Position numbers and translations under genes: made by a program. Below are positions 19,075-26,707 of a stretch of DNA of 64,000 nucleotides, piece by piece (position 1 is the first letter of the stretch; each line of letters opens with the position of its first letter). Source of the stretch: CAYLPJ01 sp964385465 (GTDB taxonomy: Bacteria; Planctomycetota; Phycisphaerae; SM23-33); the NCBI GenBank assembly GCA_964385465.1, contig CAYLPJ010000018.1:37447-101446 (forward strand), written 5' to 3'. A model generated the notes under the pieces. It was not told the DNA's origin, made no database searches, and saw nothing but the letters and a program-made list of their open reading frames with translations.

Positions 19075-19926
19075 ATGACGTACTACCGAATGCTTGCGCT
19101 GGATGTCGACGGAACGCTGGTCGGGCCCGACCAGCGCGTGGACGACGACGTGATCGCCGCTCTGGCGGAGGCGGCAAGGGAGGGACTACGGGTCTGCATC
19201 GCCACCGGGCGCAGTTACGTGGAGACCGTGGACATATGGCGTCAGCTCCGCCTGCCGCCACCGGCAGACGCCATGGTCCTTGTCGGCGGGGCCCTGGTCA
19301 GCGAGCCGGACACCGGGCGCACGCTCTACCAGCGGGCCATCCCCTGGGCCGTTGCGACCGAGTTCGCCGAGGCGCTCGGCGAGCGGAACTGCGTGGCGAT
19401 GGCCCTCGCCGACAGTTGGCGCCACGGCGTGGACTACGTTGTCACCGCCAACGGGGATCACCAGGCCGCCACGCGCGACTGGTTCTCCAAGATGTCCGTC
19501 CGTGTGGAGACGGTCCGCCGCCTCGCCGAGGCCGAGGGTCGGTTCGAGCCGCTGCGCATCTCGGCCGTCGCCGAGCCCGACGCCGCCGCACGCATCGCCG
19601 GGGATCTCAAGGCCCGTTTCGACGGTCGGCTCAACATCCACGCCATTCTCGCCCCGAACTACGGCGTGACGATCGTGGAGGCGCACGATACCGCGGCCGA
19701 CAAGCTCACCGCCCTGCGGTACGTCGGGCAGGCGTTGGAGATCGCCCCGTCGCGCATCGCCGCCGCGGGGGACGACATCAACGACGTCACCATGCTCCGG
19801 GGCGCCGGGGTGGGCGCGGCCATGCCGGGCGCGCCCGGGGCGCTGCTGGCCGTCGCCGATACGGTGGCCGAGAGCGGGCTGGCCCGATTCGTCCGCGATG
19901 TGCTTGCCGGACGGTTCGACCCCTAG
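19075..19926 (+). CDS. HAD-superfamily sugar phosphatase, Cof type
   Basis: A 283-residue cytoplasmic HAD phosphatase. LALDVDGTL (Asp10 nucleophile, Asp12 acid/base) is motif I, CIATGRS motif II, and AAGDDINDVTML motif IV with its magnesium aspartates. The large insert between motifs II and III is the Cof-type C2 cap that selects substrates such as sugar phosphates or flavin phosphates. ATG 19075 gives the family start MTYYRMLALD; open codons upstream are discarded because they overlap the mqnD promoter region. The last base of its stop is the first base of the inverted-repeat element that follows. Confidence 0.85.
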   Translation: MTYYRMLALDVDGTLVGPDQRVDDDVIAALAEAAREGLRVCIATGRSYVETVDIWRQLRLPPPADAMVLVGGALVSEPDTGRTLYQRAIPWAVATEFAEALGERNCVAMALADSWRHGVDYVVTANGDHQAATRDWFSKMSVRVETVRRLAEAEGRFEPLRISAVAEPDAAARIAGDLKARFDGRLNIHAILAPNYGVTIVEAHDTAADKLTALRYVGQALEIAPSRIAAAGDDINDVTMLRGAGVGAAMPGAPGALLAVADTVAESGLARFVRDVLAGRFDP

Positions 19927-20087
19927 CAGCCCGTTGAAGAAGCCGATTCGGCCTGCGAGCGGGTCTTCTCCGCGTCGCCGGCGTCCGAGAAACTCGACGA
20001 ATCTCGTGGATTCGCCTTCGCTTCTCGTCCTTGCCGGCGCAAAGAATCCCTCGCTCTCGGCTGCGAAGCACTTCTTCAACGGACTGC
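19926..20087. mobile_element. MITE-like element with 17-bp terminal inverted repeats
   Basis: The ends are GCAGCCCGTTGAAGAAG (19926-19942) and, inverted, GCAGTCCGTTGAAGAAG (20071-20087), 16 of 17 matching. The 162-bp interior is less GC-rich than flanking genes and encodes no transposase. It begins exactly on the last base of the HAD gene stop codon. Being short, non-coding and bounded by inverted repeats, it looks like a miniature inverted-repeat element; target-site duplications are not obvious, so insertion cannot be proven from one copy. Confidence 0.5.
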
Positions 20088-20131
20088 CAAGCGGTCCTGA
20101 ACAAGTCTGTTGCTGCGACACAGCCCTTCGA

Positions 20132-20156
20132 GGCTTTCCAGAACTTGCTGGAAGCC
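20132..20156. terminator. Hairpin between convergent genes, terminator-like
   Basis: GGCTTTCCAG and CTGGAAGCC pair around AACTTG with one bulged T. It lies beyond the MITE-like element and before the leuC-type stop at 20189, so it could end either transcript. The following TGTT is only a weak T-tract. Confidence 0.4.
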
Positions 20157-20188
20157 TGTTCCACCAGTACGAACCTACTCAAGGCCGC

Positions 20189-21556
20189 TTAGGTCGTCTT
20201 GGTCGGCATGGCCAAAACGTCGCGGGGATCGGTCACCCGCCCGGTCAGGGCGCTGGCGGCCACGGTGAGCGGGCTGGCCAGGTGCACGCCGGCCTCCTTG
20301 TGGCCCATGCGCCCGGGGAAGTTCCGGTTCGTGGCCGAGATGACCCGGATCGGCTTGTTCGCGCGTCCGAGGGTGTCCGCGGGGCCGCCGAGACAGGCGG
20401 CGCAACTCGCCGGGCCGATCGTGCAGCCGGCCTCGGTGAACACTTCCCGCAAGGTCCTGCCCTCGACGGCGACGCGGTCCAGGTCCCGGTCGATTTCCAC
20501 CGTCGCAGGGACGATGTACGTCTCGATGGCGACCTGGTTGCCCGCCAGCACCCGCGCGGCGGCGACGAAGTCGGTCGTCTTGCCGCCCGTGCAGGACCCG
20601 ATGTACGCCCGGTCCAACTTCACATCCCCCAACTCCCGCGCGAGGGAGCGGTTGTCGGGTGAATGCGGCAGGGCGACTGTCGGCTCGATGGCCCCGACGT
20701 CGAATTCCCACACCTTCTGATACGAGGCGTCGGCGTCGCTTTCCACCGGGTCGAATGGGAGGTCCGTCCGTTGGCGCACGTACTCGATTGTCTTCTCGTC
20801 GGCCGCGATGATCCCGTTCTTGCCGCCGGCCTCGATCGCCATGTTGCAGATCGTGCACCGCTCGTCGATGCTCAGAGACCGAACGGCCTGGCCGTCGAAC
20901 TCCATCGCACAGTATGTCGCCCCGTCCGTGCCGATTTCCCCGATCACGTGCAGGATCAGATCCTTGGCCATCAGGTACGCGGGCATCTCGCCGTGGAAGA
21001 CGAACTTCAACGTCGGCGGGACCTTCAGCCACAGCTTGCCGGTCCCCAGCACGAAGCCGGCGTCCGTGTTGCCGATACCGGTGGCGAACTCGCCGAAAGC
21101 CCCGGCCGTGCAGGAGTGGCTGTCCGTTCCCAGCAGCAACTCGCCCGGGCGGGTGTGGCCCTTCTGCGGAAGGGCGGCGTGGCAGACGCCGGCGTAGCTT
21201 GTCTCGGCCGGGTCGGCGTAGGGCTCCGGACAGCCTTCCAGGCCGGCGGGGATGAAGTCCGGGTCGTAGAAGTTCTCGATGCCCTGCTCGGCGACGAATT
21301 CGCGCAGCAGTTCGATATTCCGGTGGCTCTTGCTGTCGGCGGTGAAGATGTAATGGTCGGGGATGATGACCACGCGCGAGGCGTCCCACACCTTGGCATC
21401 CCGTCCGAAGTGTTCGTGGAAGACGCCGATGGTGCCCGGCCCGCAGATGTCGTGCGTCATCAGCACGTCCACGTTGCACCAGACGCTCTCGCCGGGTTGG
21501 ACGCTTTCTCGGCCGGCGTGTCGGGCGAGGATTTTTTCCGTGATCGTCATGCCCAT
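20189..21556 (-). CDS. leuC: 3-isopropylmalate dehydratase / homoaconitase large subunit family (LeuC-like)
   Basis: A 455-residue aconitase-superfamily subunit. It dehydrates and rehydrates 2-isopropylmalate (or homocitrate) using a [4Fe-4S] cluster. The cluster cysteines are visible as GSCTGG (Cys322) and CAAC (Cys385, Cys388). LGTDSHSCTAGAFG and TICNMAIEAGGKNG are active-site segments. The small subunit LeuD, normally adjacent and required, is not in this window. ATG 21556 follows GGAG by eight bases; open codons upstream run into the leader hairpin and were rejected. Homoaconitase is the main alternative. Confidence 0.85.
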   Translation of the reverse strand: MGMTITEKILARHAGRESVQPGESVWCNVDVLMTHDICGPGTIGVFHEHFGRDAKVWDASRVVIIPDHYIFTADSKSHRNIELLREFVAEQGIENFYDPDFIPAGLEGCPEPYADPAETSYAGVCHAALPQKGHTRPGELLLGTDSHSCTAGAFGEFATGIGNTDAGFVLGTGKLWLKVPPTLKFVFHGEMPAYLMAKDLILHVIGEIGTDGATYCAMEFDGQAVRSLSIDERCTICNMAIEAGGKNGIIAADEKTIEYVRQRTDLPFDPVESDADASYQKVWEFDVGAIEPTVALPHSPDNRSLARELGDVKLDRAYIGSCTGGKTTDFVAAARVLAGNQVAIETYIVPATVEIDRDLDRVAVEGRTLREVFTEAGCTIGPASCAACLGGPADTLGRANKPIRVISATNRNFPGRMGHKEAGVHLASPLTVAASALTGRVTDPRDVLAMPTKTT

Positions 21557-21582
21557 TGTGACTGCTCCGTGCTGGCGGGAAT

Positions 21583-21623
21583 CCGTATTCGCCGCGCGCC
21601 TACGCGACGCGCGGCGAATACGG
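21583..21623 (-). promoter_or_regulatory. 16-bp perfect hairpin in the leuC leader
   Basis: CCGTATTCGCCGCGCG pairs perfectly with CGCGCGGCGAATACGG around a nine-base loop. On the minus strand it lies between the predicted -10 box (21625-21630) and the leuC start (21556), so it would form at the very 5' end of the mRNA, or serve as a palindromic operator overlapping the transcription start. Confidence 0.6.
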
Positions 21624-21624
21624 T

Positions 21625-21653
21625 ATCGTACGCGTCCGGGGAGACCTTGGCAA
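21625..21653 (-). promoter_or_regulatory. Predicted promoter for leuC
   Basis: On the minus strand TTGCCA, 17 bases, TACGAT. The expected start is near 21618, within or at the edge of the 16-bp hairpin. Confidence 0.5.
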
Positions 21654-21672
21654 TATCCGGAACAGTCGCAGG

Positions 21673-21701
21673 TTGACGCACCGGCACTCGTCGGGTAAGC
21701 C
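21673..21701 (+). promoter_or_regulatory. Weak promoter candidate for the Gfo/Idh gene
   Basis: TTGACG, 17 bases, TAAGCC. The -35 is good but the -10 is poor. It would give a leader of about 33 bases containing AGGAG before ATG 21741. Confidence 0.3.
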
Positions 21702-21740
21702 GTAACCTGTCGAACCAGTTCCCGGACCAGGAGACACGTG

Positions 21741-22841
21741 ATGAAGAAGATCAGGCTTGGCGTCATCGGCTGCGGCGGGTTCGTTCAGTACCACTTGCGG
21801 CGGCTGCCGACCGATGCGCCGGCGTTCAAGATCGCGGCCCTGTGCGACATCGTCCGCGACCACGCCGAGCACCACCGCAAGGAGTACTGCCCGCGGCGCC
21901 GAGTGCCGATCTACGAGAACTACAAGGACATGCTGGCCGAGGAGCACCTCGACGCGGTGCTGGTCTCCACGCCGCACACGCTGCACTTCCGTCACGCCTA
22001 CGACGCCCTGGGCGCCGGCTGCCACGTGCAGGTGGAGAAGCCCATGGTCACCGACAGCCGACAGGCCCGGCGCCTGGTCCGCCAGGCCGAGAAGATGGGC
22101 AAGCACCTCGGCGTGGCCATCCAGGGCACGTATACGGACACGTTCGCATACTCCAAGCGGCTCCTGGCCGAGGGCGCCGACGGGCTGCTGGGCGAGCTCC
22201 AACTCGTCACCGGCGTGCTGGCCCAGGGGTGGATGAAGGCCACCGTGGGCCGGTGGCGGCAGGACCCCAAGCTCTCCGGCGGTGGACAGCTTTACGACTC
22301 GATGGCCCATGTGCTCAGCTCGATGATGTTCCTGGTAAACGAGCCGGTGACCGAGGTGAGCTTCCGCGCCGACTACAAGGGCTGCGACGTGGACATCAAC
22401 GCCGTGGGCTGGGTGAAGTTCGCCAACGGCGCGATGGGGAGCCTGACCAGCGGGGGCAACTGCAGGACGTGGAAGAGCCACCTGACCTTCCAGTGCGAGA
22501 ACGCCCGTCTGGAGATCAGCCCCCACGGGGGGGACTTCCTCATCAACGGCGCAGGGGTCGAGCCGGAGATCACCGGCGTGCCCAAGGGCTGGGACGTCCC
22601 CGGCGTCAGCCCCATCAAGAACTTCCAGGACGTGATCCTCGGCAAGGAGCAGGAGCCACGCTGCGGCGGACGCGTGGGCATCCTCCTGGCCGACCTGATG
22701 GACGCGATCTACGAGTCCATCGACGGAGGCGGCAAGGTCGTCAAGCCGGGCCGGAAGAAGACGTCGTCCAAGAAGTCGGCGAAGCGCGGCGCCAAGAAGG
22801 CCGCCGGCAAAAAGACCGCCAAGCGCACGCGCAAGGCTTAG
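21741..22841 (+). CDS. Gfo/Idh/MocA-family oxidoreductase with a lysine-rich tail
   Basis: A 366-residue NAD(P)-dependent oxidoreductase. LGVIGCGGFVQYH is the Rossmann site, VEKPMVT the family EKP motif, and the C-terminal half is the alpha/beta substrate domain. These enzymes oxidise or reduce sugars and inositols; the substrate is unknown. The last 27 residues (from about 340) are almost entirely Lys, Ala, Arg, Ser and Thr, resembling histone H1 or bacterial histone-like tails, and are not part of the catalytic fold. AGGAG lies eight bases before ATG 21741; a GTG immediately before it (21738) is an alternative. It converges with the UroD-family gene. Confidence 0.85.
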   Translation: MKKIRLGVIGCGGFVQYHLRRLPTDAPAFKIAALCDIVRDHAEHHRKEYCPRRRVPIYENYKDMLAEEHLDAVLVSTPHTLHFRHAYDALGAGCHVQVEKPMVTDSRQARRLVRQAEKMGKHLGVAIQGTYTDTFAYSKRLLAEGADGLLGELQLVTGVLAQGWMKATVGRWRQDPKLSGGGQLYDSMAHVLSSMMFLVNEPVTEVSFRADYKGCDVDINAVGWVKFANGAMGSLTSGGNCRTWKSHLTFQCENARLEISPHGGDFLINGAGVEPEITGVPKGWDVPGVSPIKNFQDVILGKEQEPRCGGRVGILLADLMDAIYESIDGGGKVVKPGRKKTSSKKSAKRGAKKAAGKKTAKRTRKA

Positions 22842-22853
22842 TCGACGCGGCGG

Positions 22854-23921
22854 TCAGCCGGCGGCGATGTCCTCGATCGACCGCTCGGTGGCCTCCTCGA
22901 CCATGGCGACAATATTCTCCGGCGGCGTGCCGGCCTGGATCGCGTGGCTGGGCGCGCAGATGTAGCCGCCACCCTCGCCGAGGATGCGCTTCAGCCGGGC
23001 GACTTCCTCGCGGACCTCGGCCGGGTCCTGCCTCGGGAGCACCTGCTGGACGCTCACCGCGCCGCGGAAGGCCAGCCGTTCGCCGAACGCGGCCTTGAGC
23101 TTCTCCGCTTCCATGTCGCGGCACTCGATCTGGACCGCTTCCAGGCAGTCGATGCCCGCTTCCAGCAGATCTTCCAGCAGTGCGAAGCACGAGCCGTCGC
23201 TGTGATACATGACCTTCGGCCCGTGCTCGTGCACCGCCGCGAAGATCTCCCGGTGATAGGGCATGACCAGTTCGCGGTACATGTTGCGGGAGATCATCGG
23301 TCCGGTTTGCGTGCCCAGGTCGTCGGCGCAGAAGACCACGTCGATCTGGCCCTCCGAGGCCGCCAGCGTGCGCGTCGACGTGGCCACGAAGAAGTCCGTA
23401 ATTCGCCGCATGGCGGCGTGGCAGGTCTCCGGCGCGACGGCCATGAGCATCAGCGACTTTTCCAGCCCCGTCATCCACTGGAAGATCTCCAGCGGGTTGC
23501 CCCCGCGGATCATCCACGCCCGCTCGTGGTCCGGGTCGCGGCGGCGGAAGTCCGCCAGGTAGCTTTCGCAGTCCATTCCGGCCGCGTCGGGCCAAGCCTG
23601 GGCGGCGACGTCTGCGGGCGTCTCGGCCTCGGCGAGCGGCTGGTAGTCGAACTCGTTGTAGCTGCCGGCCCCGTATGAGACGCTCTTGACGGTGTAACCC
23701 CAGATGCTCCTCCCGTCGTCCTCGCGCAGGAACGGCGGGAAGACCTCCAGCAGGTCGCCGGTTCGCCGACGGAGCTCGTCCACACCGAGCCCCAGCGGTC
23801 GGAGGTGCGCGCTCAGGGCTGCCTTTGCCGGCGGCTGAATGCCCAGCCCCCACGAGAACGGCGTGCGGTCCGGCGTGCGGTGGTTCAGGGCGTCCAGAAC
23901 TCGCTCTCGCGACGTTACCAT
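22854..23921 (-). CDS. Uroporphyrinogen decarboxylase (URO-D) family protein
   Basis: A 355-residue TIM-barrel protein of the URO-D family. True HemE proteins keep an N-terminal RQAGR motif; here the equivalent region (about residues 1-40) lacks it, so this is more likely one of the corrinoid/methyltransferase-type or uncharacterised URO-D paralogues frequent in planctomycetes and anaerobes. KVMYHSDGSCFALLEDLLEAG and GAVSVQQVLP are characteristic family segments. GGAG precedes ATG 23921 by eight bases. It lies downstream of, and on the same strand as, the CobA-HemD fusion gene, so a tetrapyrrole link is possible. Confidence 0.8.
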   Translation of the reverse strand: MVTSRERVLDALNHRTPDRTPFSWGLGIQPPAKAALSAHLRPLGLGVDELRRRTGDLLEVFPPFLREDDGRSIWGYTVKSVSYGAGSYNEFDYQPLAEAETPADVAAQAWPDAAGMDCESYLADFRRRDPDHERAWMIRGGNPLEIFQWMTGLEKSLMLMAVAPETCHAAMRRITDFFVATSTRTLAASEGQIDVVFCADDLGTQTGPMISRNMYRELVMPYHREIFAAVHEHGPKVMYHSDGSCFALLEDLLEAGIDCLEAVQIECRDMEAEKLKAAFGERLAFRGAVSVQQVLPRQDPAEVREEVARLKRILGEGGGYICAPSHAIQAGTPPENIVAMVEEATERSIEDIAAG

Positions 23922-24022
23922 GTCAATCTCCGAATTCCCGAGGAATCAGCGGGGCCGAACGCAAATGACCGCGGGTACGGCATCGGGAACAGCGCAAGCG
24001 GGGGCACCGCGTTCATTCGCCT

Positions 24023-25558
24023 TCATCCCCGCTCTCTCTCGCGATGTCGGACCATCGCGTCGACCAAGCCGTCGATGGTGTGGACGTCGGCCTCAACGGT
24101 GGGCTCGATACCATGGTCGCGGAGAGTTCGGCTGGTGACCGGGCCGATGCTGGCAAAGCGCAGGCCGTCCAGGGACGCGCCCGTCGGGCTCGCCAGGGCC
24201 AGGAAGTTCTCCACCGTCGAGGACGACGTGAACGTGATCCAGTCGGCCGAGCCGTCGGCGAGGGCCTCGGCGGCGTCCTTGGCCAGGGCGTCCGGGCGGA
24301 CGGTCCGGTACGCGACGGCCTCGACGACGCTCGCTCCGCCGGCGCGAAGGGCGTTGGGCAGCGTGTCGGTGGCGATGTCAGCCCGGGCGAGCAGGACGTG
24401 CCCGCTCTCGGCCGCGGCGGCCGCAAGGGCCTCTCCCAAGGCCTCGGTCGTGTATCTCTCGGGCACCAGATCGGGGTGCAGGAAGCGGCTGGTCAGCACG
24501 TCGGCCGTGGCGGGCCCGATGGCGGCGATCCGGAGGTGGCTCAGCGCGCGGCCGTCCAGTCCGCGATGGCGGAGGCGGTCCAGCACGGCCGACGCCCCAT
24601 TGGGGCTGGTCACGGCCAGCCAGTCGAACTCGCGGAGATGGTCCAGCGCGCGGTCCAGCGAGGCGTAATCCTCGGGCGGGCGGACGGCGATGGTGGGGGC
24701 CTCGACCGCCCGTGCGCCCAGTTCGGCCAGCTTCCGGGCCAGCCGCGACGCCTGCGTCCGCGTGCGGGTCACCAGCACCGTCTGTCCGGCCAGCGGGAGT
24801 TTCTCCCGCCAGGCCAGCCGGTCGCGTAAGCGAACCACCTCGCCGACGACCACCACGGCAGGGGGGCGGAGCCCTGCCTCGGCCGCGGCGCCGGCGATCG
24901 TCGCCAGCGTGGCCGTCACCGTCAGTTGGTCGGCGCGGGCGGCGTTGGCGACCACGGCCGCGGGGGTGGCCGGGTCGCGACCGGCATCGATCAGCCGGTC
25001 GACGATCTTCGGAAGGTTCCCCACACCCATGTAGAACACGAGCGTATCCACGCCGGCAAGTGCAGTGTAGTCGAGGGTGGACTCGTCCTTGGAGGGGTCT
25101 TCGTGCCCCGTGACGAACGCCACGGCCGAGGCCGCCCGGCGATCGGTCAGCGGGATGCCCGCAAAGGCCCCCGCGGCGATGGCGGCCGTGACGCCGGGGA
25201 CGATGCGGAAGGGCAAGCCGGCTTCGGCGAGCGCCTCGGCCTCTTCGCCCCCGCGTCCGAAAACCAGCGGATCACCGCCTTTGAGCCTGACGACGAGGTC
25301 CCCTGCGCGAACGCGTTCGACGAGCAGTTGGTTGATGCGCTCCTGGCTCATGGCGTGTTGGTCCGGCCGCTTGCCGACATAGAGGCGCTCGGCGTCGTGC
25401 CGGCAGGCGTCGAGCAGATCGGGCGCGGCGAGGCGGTCGTAGAGGACGACGTCGGCGCGGGCCAGCCAGTCCAGCGCGGCGGCGGTGGCAAGGGAGGCGT
25501 CGCCGGGCCCGGCGCCGACGAGCACGCCGAGGCCGGCGGGTTGAGTCCGTGTATCCAT
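24023..25558 (-). CDS. cobA/hemD: Fused uroporphyrinogen-III C-methyltransferase and uroporphyrinogen-III synthase
   Basis: A 511-residue bifunctional enzyme. Residues 1-245 are the SAM-dependent methyltransferase (SUMT/CobA) with VGAGPGDASLAT, VVRLKGGDPLVFGRGGEEA and PGVTAAIAA, which methylates uroporphyrinogen III to precorrin-2. Residues about 258-505 are HemD, which cyclises hydroxymethylbilane, with VLVTRTRTQAS and a FTSSSTVENF segment. Together they channel tetrapyrrole toward siroheme or cobalamin. Such fusions occur in several phyla. hemB, hemC and the precorrin-2 dehydrogenase are not nearby. No Shine-Dalgarno is visible; a TACAAT box ends eight bases before the ATG. Confidence 0.93.
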   Translation of the reverse strand: MDTRTQPAGLGVLVGAGPGDASLATAAALDWLARADVVLYDRLAAPDLLDACRHDAERLYVGKRPDQHAMSQERINQLLVERVRAGDLVVRLKGGDPLVFGRGGEEAEALAEAGLPFRIVPGVTAAIAAGAFAGIPLTDRRAASAVAFVTGHEDPSKDESTLDYTALAGVDTLVFYMGVGNLPKIVDRLIDAGRDPATPAAVVANAARADQLTVTATLATIAGAAAEAGLRPPAVVVVGEVVRLRDRLAWREKLPLAGQTVLVTRTRTQASRLARKLAELGARAVEAPTIAVRPPEDYASLDRALDHLREFDWLAVTSPNGASAVLDRLRHRGLDGRALSHLRIAAIGPATADVLTSRFLHPDLVPERYTTEALGEALAAAAAESGHVLLARADIATDTLPNALRAGGASVVEAVAYRTVRPDALAKDAAEALADGSADWITFTSSSTVENFLALASPTGASLDGLRFASIGPVTSRTLRDHGIEPTVEADVHTIDGLVDAMVRHRERERG

Positions 25559-25566
25559 AGCGGATC

Positions 25567-25595
25567 ATTGTACTTGCCCGGAAGTTCGGGGGCAA
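25567..25595 (-). promoter_or_regulatory. Predicted promoter for the CobA-HemD gene
   Basis: On the minus strand TTGCCC, 17 bases, TACAAT, a strong match. The -10 box ends eight bases from ATG 25558, implying a leaderless message. The stretch 25574-25595 also has inverted arms TTGCCC and GGGCAA, a possible operator covering the spacer. Confidence 0.55.
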
Positions 25596-25675
25596 AATTC
25601 CACGGGCGCAATTCAAGCGGCCCTTCGGGCGGGTCGATGTCGCAACAGGACGCAGGACAGTCTAAGGAGCCCCAA

Positions 25676-26026
25676 ATGTCTGGCAGGGCAGATCATCCGA
25701 CCGAACGGCGCCGCCACCCGCGAACGCGACTGAAGATGAACCTCGGCTGCATTCGCCTGGACCCCGACGGCGGGGACGTGGTCGACTCGCTGCACATGAC
25801 CGACATCTCCCGCAGCGGCCTCGGCGCGCGGTGCACCCGGGCGTACTATCCCGGCCAGCGCATCGTGCTGAACCTGCCGATGCCCTCCAGTCCCAGCCGG
25901 CGCAACGTGTATGCGACCATCGTGCGCTGCGCGCAATGGGGCGAGGACTACAACGTGGGCCTCGAGTTCGACGCGCCGTACGTCGGAACCGGCTTCAGCG
26001 CGACGCCGGAGATCGCGGCCGCCTGA
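25676..26026 (+). CDS. PilZ domain protein
   Basis: A 116-residue single-domain PilZ protein, a likely cyclic-di-GMP receptor. The RRRHPRTRLK segment near residue 10 supplies the RxxxR motif and MTDISRSGLGA supplies the D/NxSxxG motif, both needed for ligand binding. Such proteins regulate motility, exopolysaccharide or secretion by contact with partners. ATG 25676 was chosen because AAGGAG lies six bases upstream; an in-frame ATG at 25637 would add 13 residues. No diguanylate cyclase is near. Another PilZ gene lies at 56.15 kb. Confidence 0.85.
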   Translation: MSGRADHPTERRRHPRTRLKMNLGCIRLDPDGGDVVDSLHMTDISRSGLGARCTRAYYPGQRIVLNLPMPSSPSRRNVYATIVRCAQWGEDYNVGLEFDAPYVGTGFSATPEIAAA

Positions 26027-26132
26027 GCGAACGGACCGGGAGGAGTACCCGAGGCCGCGCCGCCACAGCCGGAGCCGGAGCCGGCGGAGCATTCCAGGGA
26101 GGCGTAGAGAAGCACCGAGGAAACGGAAGGGA

Positions 26133-26168
26133 AAAGCCCGCCCCGACGCGCAGGTCGGGGCGGGCTTT
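26133..26168. terminator. Strong bidirectional terminator hairpin
   Basis: AAAGCCCGCCCCGAC and its exact complement form a 15-bp stem with loop GCGCAG; the stem ends in AAA/TTT so both strands get a short T run. It lies between the PilZ gene and the convergent V-ATPase operon. Confidence 0.75.
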
Positions 26169-26248
26169 GTCATGTCGTCACGCTACGCCCTCGCCAGGCC
26201 GCCGACGCGGCCGGGGGGGGAGAGGCGCATTCCCGGCCGTGCCGGGGG

Positions 26249-26704
26249 CTATGGCAGCATCAGCCAGAGCAGCACGAAGGCGAGCAAGCCGACGGTTTCG
26301 GCGATTCCGGCGGCGATGATGAGAAAGGCCAGGCCCTTCCCTTCGCCCTCGGACATACAACGGACGCCGGCGGCGCCGATGAGTCCCTGTCCCCAGGCGC
26401 TGAACAGTTCGCCAAGCCCGCAGCCAAGGCCCACGCTGAACAGCAGGCCGGCGTGCTGGGCGAGGATCTCCGGGTCCATCACCCGCGGCGCCAGGCCCAC
26501 GAACAGCAGCAGGAACCCGTAGAATGTCTGCGTCAGCGGCATGCCGATGAGGATGATGTACTTGAAGTCCAGCGGCTTGCCGGCCTTGGCCTCCTTGGCC
26601 CACGCGCCCGCGGCGGCGCGTCCGGCCGCGGAGATTCCCAAGGCGCTGCCGGCCGCACCGAGCCCCAAAGGCAGGGCGAATCCCATCTGTCCCAGAAAGT
26701 CCAT
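26249..26704 (-). CDS. ntpK: V-type ATPase subunit K (membrane rotor proteolipid)
   Basis: A 151-residue four-helix proteolipid made of two hairpins, forming the rotor ring that carries ions. Ion-site residues can be matched to Enterococcus hirae NtpK: MPLTQTFYGF gives Thr58, Gln59 and Tyr62; WGQGLIGAAG gives Gln106; and AETVGLLAF gives the essential Glu136. This set is the sodium-site pattern, so sodium translocation is inferred. As in V-type rings, only the second hairpin carries the carboxylate. It is the last gene of the operon, three bases after subunit I, and is followed by a strong terminator. Confidence 0.92.
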   Translation of the reverse strand: MDFLGQMGFALPLGLGAAGSALGISAAGRAAAGAWAKEAKAGKPLDFKYIILIGMPLTQTFYGFLLLFVGLAPRVMDPEILAQHAGLLFSVGLGCGLGELFSAWGQGLIGAAGVRCMSEGEGKGLAFLIIAAGIAETVGLLAFVLLWLMLP

Positions 26705-26707
26705 TCG

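Noticed and set aside
19927..20188. Short minus-strand coding sequence inside the MITE-like element
   Set aside because: The frame runs through both inverted ends and the neighbouring hairpin and resembles no known protein.
22854..23921. Authentic HemE (uroporphyrinogen decarboxylase)
   Set aside because: The N-terminal RQAGR-type motif needed for catalysis is absent, so it was annotated only at family level despite the adjacent CobA-HemD gene.
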